Positions 40,835-48,856 of a stretch of DNA of 64,000 nt are shown in pieces (the first letter of the stretch is position 1; the number at the start of each line of letters is the position of its first letter). This stretch comes from Arthrobacter sp. FW306-07-I (GTDB lineage Bacteria > Actinomycetota > Actinomycetes > Actinomycetales > Micrococcaceae). The position numbers and the translations under genes were made by a program. The stretch is taken from assembly GCF_021800405.1 (NCBI RefSeq), contig NZ_CP084550.1, forward strand, positions 4,030,001 through 4,094,000, given 5' to 3'. The notes under the pieces are model-generated. The model saw only the letters and a list, made by a program, of their open reading frames with translations, was not told where the DNA came from and did no database searches.

Positions 40835-41749
40835 ATGCTCGACGTCCGCAGGCTCCGGCTGCTCCGCGAATTAAGCATCCGCGGGACCCTCGCGGAGGTA
40901 GCGGAGGCCTTACAGTACAGCCCGTCGTCGGTGTCGCAGCAGCTGGCCCTGTTGGAGAAGGAAGTGGGCGTGGAGCTGCTCCGGAAAACAGGGCGGCGGG
41001 TGCAGCTGACGCCCCAGGCCGAAGTGCTGGTGGCGCACACCGCCCAGCTGCTGGAAACCATGGAACAGGCGGAGGCGGACCTGGCTGCCTCCCTCACCAC
41101 GGTTACGGGAACGGTGCGGATCGCTGTTTTCCAGTCCGCGGCGCTCGCCCTGATGCCGGACACCCTGACCCGGATGGCTGCCACATACCCCGAAGTCCGG
41201 ATCGAAATGATCCAGCGCGAACCGGAAACGGCGCTGCACGAAACATGGGCACGTGACTTCGACCTGGTAATCGCCGAACAGTACCCCGGTCATGCCGCAC
41301 CGCGGTACCCCGAGCTGGACCGGGTAAAGCTGACCACCGACGCCATCCGGCTGGCCGTTCCCCCGGCGTCCGACGGCGGATCCGCCATCCGCTCGCTGGC
41401 GGACACGGCAGAGCTTGCCTGGGTCATGGAACCGCGGGGTGCCGCATCGCGCCATTGGGCGGAACAGGCCTGCCGCAGCGCCGGTTTCGAACCGGACGTC
41501 CGGTTCGAAACCGCCGACCTGCAGGCCCAGGCCCGCCTCATCGAGTCCGGCAACGCGGTGGCCCTGATGCCGGACCTGGTGTGGACCGGGCGCGGCACCA
41601 CCGCCCAGCTGCTGGAGCTTCCCGGCAAGCCGCACCGCACCATCTTCACCTCGGTCCGCCGCTCCAGCGCCCAACGTCCAGCGATCCTCGCCGCCCGGGA
41701 AACCCTTGCTGCGGCCGCCGCCGCCGTGGCAACGGACGGCGCCGGCTGA
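40835..41749 (+). CDS. LysR-family regulator, probable controller of proline uptake and oxidation
   Basis: 304 residues. HTH: MLDVRRLRLLRELSIRGTLA, then EVAEALQYSPSSVSQQLALLEKEVGVELLRKTGRRVQL. Effector domain GTVRIAVFQSAALALMPDTLTRMAATYPEVRIEMIQRE. The H-x-T-L-A-E-V-A-x-x-L-x-Y-S-P-S-S-V-S-Q-Q variant is characteristic of actinobacterial LysR proteins adjoining amino-acid genes. It is divergent from the APC permease and the shared element lies between them; the same element fronts putA. Regulation of both is proposed, not shown. Confidence 0.9.
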   Translation: MLDVRRLRLLRELSIRGTLAEVAEALQYSPSSVSQQLALLEKEVGVELLRKTGRRVQLTPQAEVLVAHTAQLLETMEQAEADLAASLTTVTGTVRIAVFQSAALALMPDTLTRMAATYPEVRIEMIQREPETALHETWARDFDLVIAEQYPGHAAPRYPELDRVKLTTDAIRLAVPPASDGGSAIRSLADTAELAWVMEPRGAASRHWAEQACRSAGFEPDVRFETADLQAQARLIESGNAVALMPDLVWTGRGTTAQLLELPGKPHRTIFTSVRRSSAQRPAILAARETLAAAAAAVATDGAG

Positions 41750-41798
41750 CCGGCAGCCGTCGTATGTGTCCTTAGCCGCGCATTCAAAGAGCTTGGGT

Positions 41799-41823
41799 TT
41801 GCGCAGGCGCGTCCCCTGCGCAA
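41799..41823. repeat. Hairpin in the panD leader region
   Basis: TTGCGCAGG and CCTGCGCAA form a perfect 9-bp stem around a seven-base loop. No T-run follows, so it is a weak terminator candidate for the LysR gene or a structured part of the 170-bp gap before panD. Confidence 0.5.
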
Positions 41824-41919
41824 CGAAATCGCGCCTCGCTGCGCAGCCACGTCATCTGGGGGCTCTGTGTTTCGTACGTCACTGCGGGCATGGAACCGCA
41901 GGTCTAGACTGGATCCGTT

Positions 41920-42345
41920 ATGAATCGAACAATGTTCAAGTCCAAAATCCACCGGGCCACCGTCACGCATGCCGACCTGCACTATGTAGGCTCGGTCACC
42001 GTTGACCTCGACCTGCTGGAGGCCGCCGACATCCTTCCCGGCGAGCTGGTGTCCATCGTGGACGTCACCAACGGCGCGCGGCTTGAAACCTACACCATCG
42101 CCGGCGAACGTGGCTCCGGCGTGATCGGCATCAACGGTGCAGCGGCGCACCTGATGCACGAGAACGACATCATAATTTTGATTACGTACGCTCAGATGAC
42201 CACCGAAGAAGCCAAGTCCTTCGAGCCACGCGTGGTCCACGTGGACGAAAACAACCGGGTGATCCAGCTGGGCAACGATCCCGCCGAGGGCCTTACCCCC
42301 GGCGTCGTGCGCCCGCCGTTCGCGCTCAACAACGCCACCGTGTGA
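41920..42345 (+). CDS. panD: Aspartate 1-decarboxylase
   Basis: 141 residues, the pyruvoyl enzyme that makes beta-alanine for pantothenate and CoA. The self-cleavage site is intact: [10 protein letters not shown]24-S25, where Ser becomes the pyruvoyl group. The opening [15 protein letters not shown] and the later [28 protein letters not shown] are standard. ATG at 41920 gives four extra residues before M-F-K-S-K; either ATG is usable. No other pan gene adjoins it. Confidence 0.96.
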   Translation: MNRTMFKSKIHRATVTHADLHYVGSVTVDLDLLEAADILPGELVSIVDVTNGARLETYTIAGERGSGVIGINGAAAHLMHENDIIILITYAQMTTEEAKSFEPRVVHVDENNRVIQLGNDPAEGLTPGVVRPPFALNNATV

Positions 42346-42398
42346 TCCCGGAGCGTGAACTCCGGTAGACCCTTCTTCCATGCCCCGCGAGGCATCCT

Positions 42399-43325
42399 TT
42401 GCTAGGGGTGCTGGCCGGCTTCTTCGTTGTCTGGTGCATCATCCTGGTGGGCTGGTTCGTGGGCCGGCAAAGGATCCTCGGCGACAACGCCCGGCCCGTC
42501 CTCAGTGGCCTGACCTTCTTCGTTGCCAGCCCGGCACTGCTCTTCGAAACCCTCAGCAAGGCCCGCCTGCAGGAAGTCTTCGCCGAACCTCTGCTCGTCA
42601 CCGCGGTGGCAGCCATTGTCACGGCAGCCATCTTCTTCGCCATCACCAGGTTCTGGCTGAAGCGGGCGCTTCCCGAATCACTGATGTCGGCCATGTCCGC
42701 TTCCCTGGCGAACTCCGCGAACCTAGGTATTCCTATTGCGGTATATGTCCTGGGCGACGCCAGCTACGTGGCGCCGCTGCTGATCTTCCAGCTGGCCTTC
42801 TTCACCCCGATGTTCCTGATGATCCTGGACTCGAGCACCAGCACGCACCGCACCACCGTCCTGGGCTTTTTCCTGATGATCCTGCGCAACCCCATGATCG
42901 TGGGTTCCGGCCTGGGGCTGCTGGTGGCCGGCACGGGCTTCCAGGTCCCGGAACTGGTCATGGAGCCCATCCACCTGATCGGCGGCGCGGCTATTCCTGC
43001 CATGCTGATCGCGTTCGGCATGAGCCTGAACGGCACCCGGCCGCTGCAGGCCTCCGCCGGCCGGCGCCTGGACACCCTGTTGGCCAGCGCCTTCAAGCTC
43101 GGCATCCAGCCGGCCCTTGCCTACCTTTTCGCCCGCTTCGCGCTGGGAATGGACGGGCATGCCCTGTTCGCCGTGGTGGTTACCTCGGCCCTGCCCACGG
43201 CCCAGAACGTGTTCGTTGCGGCCAGCCGGTACCAGACGGGACTCACCGTCGCGAAAGATACCGTGCTGATCACCACCGTGGTGGCGGTGCCGGCGATGAT
43301 CGGCGTGGCGCTGTTGTTGGCGTAA
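42399..43325 (+). CDS. AEC-family (auxin efflux carrier-like) transporter
   Basis: 308 residues, ten hydrophobic helices in two sets of five. FVVWCIILVGWFVGRQRILGDNARPVLSGLTFFVASPALLFETLSKA is the AEC N-terminal pattern, and SANLGIPIAVYVLGDASYVAPLL and ALPTAQNVFVAASRY are the two crossover motifs (N-x-G-x-P and P-T-A-x-N). Such carriers move small organic acids. TTG start with GAGG six bases upstream; an in-frame GTG at 42408 is the alternative. It is 18 bp upstream of the flavoenzyme gene, so the two are likely an operon. Confidence 0.88.
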   Translation: MLGVLAGFFVVWCIILVGWFVGRQRILGDNARPVLSGLTFFVASPALLFETLSKARLQEVFAEPLLVTAVAAIVTAAIFFAITRFWLKRALPESLMSAMSASLANSANLGIPIAVYVLGDASYVAPLLIFQLAFFTPMFLMILDSSTSTHRTTVLGFFLMILRNPMIVGSGLGLLVAGTGFQVPELVMEPIHLIGGAAIPAMLIAFGMSLNGTRPLQASAGRRLDTLLASAFKLGIQPALAYLFARFALGMDGHALFAVVVTSALPTAQNVFVAASRYQTGLTVAKDTVLITTVVAVPAMIGVALLLA

Positions 43326-43343
43326 CCGTAGCTTGGAGGGCTG

Positions 43344-44477
43344 ATGAATTCTGTGTTGGACACTGTGGTGATCGGCGGCGGGGCCATGGGTTCCGCGGCT
43401 GCCTGGGCGTTGTCGCGCCGGGGCCGGCAGGTGACGCTGGTGGAGCAGTTCGGCCCCGGCCACAAAGTCGGTGCGTCCCACGGCGCCACCCGGAACCTGA
43501 ACCCGGGCTACCACCAGCCGGACTATGTGGCCATGCTGGCCGAGGCGCTGGCGCTGTGGGAGGAACTGGAACAGGAAAGCGGCGAGCAGCTGCTGGCGCG
43601 CACCGGCGTCGTCACCCACGGACCGGGCTTTGACCCGAACGAAATTTCCGCAGCCCTCACTGCTGCAGGCATCCGCGCCGAGTTCCTGCAGCCGGCCGAG
43701 GCCGGCGAACGGTGGCGCGGCATCCGGTTCGACCGGCAGGTCCTGCACATGCCCGACGGCGGCCAGCTCAATCCGGAAGCCGCACTTCCCGCCTTCCAGC
43801 GGCTGGCCGCTGCCCGGGGCGCCGAGATCCGGCACCACACCAGGGTGGCGGACTTCCAGGTGTTCGACGACGGCGTGCGGCTGACGCTGGAATCTACTGC
43901 GGGCACGGAGGTGGTCACCGCAGCCCAGGCCGTGGTGACGGCGGGCGGCTGGACGGAGAAGCTGCTGGGCAAGGTTGCGGGCGGCGGCAACCCAGCCATC
44001 CGGATCCCGAAGCTGAGGGTGACCCAGGAGCAGCCGGCGCACTTCCGGGTGGCGGACGCCGGCGCGGTGTGGCCGGGCTTCAACCACTACCCCGGCCCGG
44101 ACTACCAGGGCTGGTACTCGCCCATCTACGGGATGCAGACCCCGGGCGAAGGCATCAAGGCGGGCTGGCACGGGGTGGGCCGGGAAGTGGATCCGGATCA
44201 CCGCGATTTCCTGCCCGAGCCTACCCAGCTCGCCGCACTGCAGGAGTACGCCCGGCAGTGGCTGCCCGGCGTGGACGCCGATTCGTTCGAGACGATCAGC
44301 TGCACGTACACCACCACTCCGGACGAGGACTTCATCCTGGACCGCGTGGGACCGGTGGTGATCGGGGCTGGTTTCTCCGGCCACGGCTTCAAGTTCACGC
44401 CCGTGATCGGGCGGATCCTGGCCGACCTTGCCACCGGGACCCGCCCCGCGCCCGAAATTTTCCGGGCGTCCCGCTAG
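43344..44477 (+). CDS. Monomeric sarcosine oxidase / N-methyltryptophan oxidase-like flavoenzyme
   Basis: 377 residues. The FAD Rossmann motif is VVIGGGAMGSAAAWALSRRGRQVTLVEQF at 7-35. Cys320 in SCTYTTTPDEDFILDR matches the cysteine that covalently holds FAD in the MSOX/MTOX family, and GAGFSGHGFKFTPVIGRILADLATG closes the fold. It would oxidise an N-methyl amino acid, releasing formaldehyde and H2O2. Ribosome site GGAGG. The AEC carrier just upstream may import the substrate or an organic acid product, which is inference. Confidence 0.9.
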   Translation: MNSVLDTVVIGGGAMGSAAAWALSRRGRQVTLVEQFGPGHKVGASHGATRNLNPGYHQPDYVAMLAEALALWEELEQESGEQLLARTGVVTHGPGFDPNEISAALTAAGIRAEFLQPAEAGERWRGIRFDRQVLHMPDGGQLNPEAALPAFQRLAAARGAEIRHHTRVADFQVFDDGVRLTLESTAGTEVVTAAQAVVTAGGWTEKLLGKVAGGGNPAIRIPKLRVTQEQPAHFRVADAGAVWPGFNHYPGPDYQGWYSPIYGMQTPGEGIKAGWHGVGREVDPDHRDFLPEPTQLAALQEYARQWLPGVDADSFETISCTYTTTPDEDFILDRVGPVVIGAGFSGHGFKFTPVIGRILADLATGTRPAPEIFRASR

Positions 44478-46006
44478 CTGCTGCGGCCCTTTACTCGGGT
44501 GGGAACAGCGGGGCTGGGAACAGCGTTGCCAGCGGGCTCCGTGGCTGCCGGGCCTTCGCCTGCCGCGGCCCCATCCCCGGCCTGCTCCACGCTGTCAGCC
44601 TTCACAGCCGGCATAAACAGCACTGCGGCAACGGTCAGCAGCCCGGCCACCAGCGCGGCAAGGAAGACGGCCCCGGACGCGGAAATAACCGTGGCGGGAT
44701 CGGCCTCGCCACCACTGCTGCCGTCATAGATGGAGTTGGCCACGGCACCAAACACCGCCACGCCCAGGGCGCTGCCGATGGACCGGGCAAACATGTTGGT
44801 GCTGGTCACCACGCCGCGTTCATGCCAGGGCACGCTGGACTGGGCCGAGATCAGGGTGGGGGTGGCCAGCAGGCCCAGGCCGAGGCCGACGACGAAGCAG
44901 CTGACCGCGATCAGCGCCACGTTGGGTGAGGAGGCGGTGAGCGACAGGATCAGCAGGCCCACCACCGAGACGGCGATGCCGATCAGCGCCGTGGATTTGA
45001 AGCCGATCCGCAGGTAAAACTTGCCGGCCTGTGAGGCGCTAAGCGGCCAGCCGAGGGTCAGGGCGGCGAGCGCCAGGCCGGCCACCAGTGGCGAGGAGGA
45101 CAGGGCGCCTTCCAGGAAGGTGGGCACGTAGGAGGTCAGGCCGATCATCACCGCGCCGACGCCGAAGGAGACCAGCGCGGTGGTGGCCAGCAGCCGGCGG
45201 GACACCACCCAGGCCGGCAGGATGGGCTCCGCCGCCCGGCGTTCCACCAGGAGGAATGCGACCAGCAGGACTGCGCCCACCACGAACACGCCGATGCTGA
45301 TGGGAGAATCCCAGGCCCACGCCTGGCCGCCCTGGAGGGCGCCGAGGATGAGCAGCCCGAGCGAGCCGGCCAACAGCACGGCGCCGGCGTAATCCACCTT
45401 GTGGGTGGCGCGTTCCACGTCCTCATGGAGCGTGCGGACCAGCATCCATCCGGCCAGCAGGCAGAGCGGCACGTTGACCAGGAAGATACCGCGCCAGATG
45501 CCCAGTGCGGAGAAGACGCCGCCCAGGCTGGGGCCCACCACAGAGGAAACGGCCCAGACGCTGGCCAGGTAGCCCTGGACCTTCGCGCGCTCCTGCAGGG
45601 TGTAGATGTCGCCGGCAATGGTGACGGCCACGGGCAACACCGCACCGGCGCCGAGTCCCTGCAGCGCCCGGAAGGCAATCAGGGAGGGCATGCTCCAAGC
45701 CACGCCGCACAGCACGGAACCGAGCAGGAACAGGCCGATGCCCGTGAGGATGATGGGCTTGCGGCCCGCCATGTCGGAAAGCTTGCCGTAGATCGGCACG
45801 GACACCGCCTGCGCCAGCAGGTAGGCGGAGAACAGCCAGGGGAAGGACGAGAAGCCGCCCACGTCGCGGACGATCGATGGCACCGCGGTGGCCACGATGG
45901 TGGAATCGATGGCCACGAGTCCCGTGGACAGCATCAGGGCAATGAGGATAGGCCCGCGATCGGACCGGAACCCTACGCCGTCTTTAGCGTTCGCCGCGCC
46001 GGCCAT
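44474..46006 (-). CDS. DHA2-type (EmrB/QacA) MFS multidrug exporter
   Basis: 510 residues from ATG 46006, fourteen helices expected. Motif D1 GLVAIDSTIVATAVPSIVRDVGG, motif A KLSDMAGRKPIIL and motif C GVVGPSLGGVFSALGIWRGIFLVNVPL identify the DHA2 family. The C-terminal 60 residues are a polar tail. It follows the LLM oxidoreductase gene with a one-base gap, so the two are co-transcribed. The drug or metabolite exported is unknown. Confidence 0.9.
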   Translation of the reverse strand: MAGAANAKDGVGFRSDRGPILIALMLSTGLVAIDSTIVATAVPSIVRDVGGFSSFPWLFSAYLLAQAVSVPIYGKLSDMAGRKPIILTGIGLFLLGSVLCGVAWSMPSLIAFRALQGLGAGAVLPVAVTIAGDIYTLQERAKVQGYLASVWAVSSVVGPSLGGVFSALGIWRGIFLVNVPLCLLAGWMLVRTLHEDVERATHKVDYAGAVLLAGSLGLLILGALQGGQAWAWDSPISIGVFVVGAVLLVAFLLVERRAAEPILPAWVVSRRLLATTALVSFGVGAVMIGLTSYVPTFLEGALSSSPLVAGLALAALTLGWPLSASQAGKFYLRIGFKSTALIGIAVSVVGLLILSLTASSPNVALIAVSCFVVGLGLGLLATPTLISAQSSVPWHERGVVTSTNMFARSIGSALGVAVFGAVANSIYDGSSGGEADPATVISASGAVFLAALVAGLLTVAAVLFMPAVKADSVEQAGDGAAAGEGPAATEPAGNAVPSPAVPTRVKGRSS

Positions 46007-46007
46007 G

Positions 46008-46997
46008 TTAGACCGCCACCAGCCCTGCGGCCTGGGCAAGCAGCTCCACGGACCGCAGGCGGTCCTGGGTTCCGGGGCTTTGGTGCGCCACGATGAGCTC
46101 GTCCGCGTCGGCGTGCTTCCCGAAGCTGTCCAGGTAATCGATCACGACGTCGGGCGTCCCCACTGCGGAGTAGGTCATCATTTGTGCCATGTGCCGGCCC
46201 TGCGGCGAGTCCAGGATCATGTCCGCTTCGTCGTCGGTGAATTCCCGGCCGCCGCCAAAGAACAGGGAGACGCGGGCGCGCTTGATGGCCTGGAACATCG
46301 CCTGCGCTTCGGAAGCGGAGTCGGCGGCGATGACGTTGACGCCGGCAATGACGTGCGGGGCGTCCAACTGGGCTGACGGCTTGAACTCGCGGCGGTAGAT
46401 GGCCACCGCTTCCTGCAGGGCGGCCGGGGCAAAGTGCGAGGCGAAGGCGTAGGGCAGGCCCAGCTGCGCGGCCAGGCGGGCGCCGAACAGGGACGAGCCC
46501 AGGATGTACAGCGGAACATTGGTTCCCTTGCCGGGGGTAGCCTCGACGCCCTGGATGCGGGTGGGACCGGTCAGGTAGCCCTGCAGTTCAAGGACGTCCT
46601 GCGGGAAGCTGTCCGCGGACATCGGGTCGCGGCGCAGCGCGCGCATGGTGTTCTGGTCGCTGCCCGGCGCGCGGCCCAGGCCCAGGTCGATGCGGCCCGG
46701 GTGCAGGGTTTCCAGGGTGCCGAACTGTTCTGCAATGGTCAGCGGGGAATGGTTGGGCAGCATGACGCCGCCGGCACCCAGCCGGATGCTTTCAGTGTGC
46801 GCGGCCACGTGCGCGATCAGCACGCTGGTGGCGGAGGAAGCGATGGAGGACATGTTGTGGTGCTCGGCGTACCACACGCGCCGGTAGCCCAGCTTCTCCG
46901 CGCTTTGCGCCATGGCCACGCTGCCCGCGAAGCTCTCCGCCGCCGTCTGGCCTTTGCCGATGGTTGCCAGGTCAAGGATGGAAAGGGGAAGAGTCAC
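46008..46997 (-). CDS. LLM-class flavin-dependent oxidoreductase
   Basis: 329 residues, bacterial luciferase-like TIM barrel of the MsnO8 group. [45 protein letters not shown] and [41 protein letters not shown] are the family signatures. It would use FMNH2 or F420 for a monooxygenase or oxidoreductase reaction. GTG start. It is transcribed with the downstream exporter gene. Confidence 0.9.
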   Translation of the reverse strand: MTLPLSILDLATIGKGQTAAESFAGSVAMAQSAEKLGYRRVWYAEHHNMSSIASSATSVLIAHVAAHTESIRLGAGGVMLPNHSPLTIAEQFGTLETLHPGRIDLGLGRAPGSDQNTMRALRRDPMSADSFPQDVLELQGYLTGPTRIQGVEATPGKGTNVPLYILGSSLFGARLAAQLGLPYAFASHFAPAALQEAVAIYRREFKPSAQLDAPHVIAGVNVIAADSASEAQAMFQAIKRARVSLFFGGGREFTDDEADMILDSPQGRHMAQMMTYSAVGTPDVVIDYLDSFGKHADADELIVAHQSPGTQDRLRSVELLAQAAGLVAV

Positions 46998-47136
46998 GTC
47001 AGTTGCGGCCTTTCAGGAACGTTTCGTAAGAAGCACCGGCCGGATTGCGGCGGGCACTTGATACATAACCACGCCGGAGCCCGGCTTATTTCGTCTTCTC
47101 CGGAATACTCAGCACCCTTACGATGTTGCCGCCCCT

Positions 47137-48009
47137 ATGAGCCATGATTCAACGAACCAGCTGGAACTGTCCGCAACGATCGATCTCAAGGACCTGGGAA
47201 CCGTGCACAGGCTCGGTTTTGGTGCCATGCGCATCGTGGGTGACGGTGTCTGGGGTGAGCCCGCAGACCGCAAGGCCGCCATCGCCGTGGTGCGCCGCGC
47301 CGTCGAACTCGGCGTGGACTTCATCGACACCGCTGACTCCTATGGCCCCAACATCAGCGAGGAAATCATCGCCGAGGCCCTGCACCCGTACAAGGAGGGG
47401 CTGAAGATCGCCACCAAGGTGGGGTTCACCCGCACCGGGCCCAACAAGTGGATTCCCGTTGGCCGGCCCGAATACCTGCGCCAGCAGACCGAGCTGAGCC
47501 TGCGCAAGCTGAAGGTGGACACCCTGGACCTGCTGCAGCTGCACCGGATCGATCCCAAGGTGGACGCCGAGGAGCAGTTCGGCGTGCTGCGCGAGCTCCA
47601 GGACGAAGGCAAGGTCCGCGCCCTGGGCCTGTCCCAGGTGAGCGTTGAGGAGCTGGAAGCTGCAAGCAGGCATTTCACGGTCTCCACCGTCCAGAACCGC
47701 TACAACCTGACGGACCGCAGCTCCGAGGACGTGCTGCGCTACTCCGAGGAGAACGGAATCGGCTTCATCCCGTGGGCTCCGATTTCCGCCGGCGAGCTCG
47801 CGCAGCCGGGTGGCCCGCTGGATGAGGCCGCCAAGCGGCTGGGCGCCACCACCTCCCAAGTGGCACTCGCCTGGCTGCTGCGCCGCTCCCCCGTAATGAT
47901 GCCCATCCCCGGCACCGGCTCCGTGGAGCACCTCGAGGAGAATATGGCCGCCGCCGGCATCACGCTCGACGACGACACGTACGCTGAGCTTGAAGCAGCC
48001 GGCAAGTAG
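47137..48009 (+). CDS. Aldo/keto reductase
   Basis: 290 residues. The catalytic residues are in place: FIDTADSYG (Asp and Tyr), KVGFTR with Lys, and [10 protein letters not shown] with His. The NADPH region is [20 protein letters not shown] and [22 protein letters not shown]. The small-form pattern matches the YhdN/oxidoreductase subgroup in Actinobacteria. Substrate unknown. The DJ-1/PfpI gene follows by 46 bp, so a shared transcript for carbonyl stress is plausible. Confidence 0.92.
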   Translation: MSHDSTNQLELSATIDLKDLGTVHRLGFGAMRIVGDGVWGEPADRKAAIAVVRRAVELGVDFIDTADSYGPNISEEIIAEALHPYKEGLKIATKVGFTRTGPNKWIPVGRPEYLRQQTELSLRKLKVDTLDLLQLHRIDPKVDAEEQFGVLRELQDEGKVRALGLSQVSVEELEAASRHFTVSTVQNRYNLTDRSSEDVLRYSEENGIGFIPWAPISAGELAQPGGPLDEAAKRLGATTSQVALAWLLRRSPVMMPIPGTGSVEHLEENMAAAGITLDDDTYAELEAAGK

Positions 48010-48055
48010 CAAGCGGCTTCCAGCCACTCACGTCAGCTAAGACAGGAGAAACACC

Positions 48056-48754
48056 ATGGCAAACATTTTGATGGTCGTATCGGCCGCAGATTCCCTCACC
48101 ATGAAGGACGGCAGTGAACACCCCACCGGCTACTGGGCGGAGGAACTGGTGGTGTCCCACCAGACCCTGACCGAGGCCGGCAACACGGTCCACATCGCCA
48201 CCCCCGGCGGCCGGAAGCCCACCGTGGACCAGGTAAGCCTGGCCCCTGAGTCGGCCGGCGGCGAGGAACGGGCGCAGAGGTTCAAGGACTACCTGGCCCG
48301 GATCGACGGCGAGCTGGCGCACCCGCTGGTCCTTGCCGACGTCGACATTGACTCCTACGACGCCGTGGTGATGCCCGGCGGGCACGGCCCCATGGCGGAC
48401 CTCTACAAGGATGCCGACCTGGGCCGCATCCTGGTGGCAGCAGACCGAAGCGGCAAGATCATCGCACCGTTCTGCCACGGTCCCGCCGGGCTGCTGAGCG
48501 CAACGGACGACGACGGCGGGTTCACTTTCAAGGGACGGCGCCTCACGGTCTTCACCAACGAGGAAGAACTTGGCGGGGGCACGGGCGAAAACACCCCGTG
48601 GCTGGTGGAGGACGCCCTCAAGGAGAAGGGCGCCGTCATCGAAAACGGCGCCGCCTGGTCCTCCAATGTGGTCCGGGACGGCAACCTCATCACCGGGCAG
48701 AACCCGCAGTCCAGCGAGGACGTGGCCAAGGAAGTCCTCAAGGCGCTGAGCTAG
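48056..48754 (+). CDS. DJ-1/PfpI (Hsp31-like) glutamine amidotransferase-fold protein
   Basis: 232 residues. The nucleophile elbow KIIAPFCHGPAGLLSA contains the Cys-His pair. DAVVMPGGHGPMADLY supplies the glycine-rich strand with the upstream region TGYWAEELVVSHQTLTEAGNTVHIATPGG. The E-near-elbow pattern and length match YajL/Hsp31-like glyoxalase III or deglycase proteins. With the preceding aldo/keto reductase it may deal with reactive aldehydes. Strong ribosome site (AGGAG). Confidence 0.9.
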   Translation: MANILMVVSAADSLTMKDGSEHPTGYWAEELVVSHQTLTEAGNTVHIATPGGRKPTVDQVSLAPESAGGEERAQRFKDYLARIDGELAHPLVLADVDIDSYDAVVMPGGHGPMADLYKDADLGRILVAADRSGKIIAPFCHGPAGLLSATDDDGGFTFKGRRLTVFTNEEELGGGTGENTPWLVEDALKEKGAVIENGAAWSSNVVRDGNLITGQNPQSSEDVAKEVLKALS

Positions 48755-48780
48755 CCGGCTCTGCTTTTTACGCAGTAACA

Positions 48781-48813
48781 GAGGGGACCAGTTCGTAAAG
48801 AACTGGTCCCCTC
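48781..48813. terminator. Bidirectional terminator
   Basis: GAGGGGACCAGTT and AACTGGTCCCCTC make a perfect 13-bp stem with a seven-base loop, between the convergent PfpI and coiled-coil genes. Confidence 0.82.
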
Positions 48814-48856
48814 CTTGCGGCGCACGCCATTGGACGCCGGTCTTCATGCCTCGTGG

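Noticed and set aside
34994..41820. A 13-base match GCGCGTCCCCTGC found near 34994 and near 41807
   Set aside because: In a 64-kb GC-rich window many 13-base matches are expected by chance, and the flanks do not align. Not treated as a repeat family.
42723..44384. 553-codon minus-strand frame opposite the AEC and flavoenzyme genes
   Set aside because: His/Arg/Gly-rich antisense translation spanning two real genes; no motif and no ribosome site.
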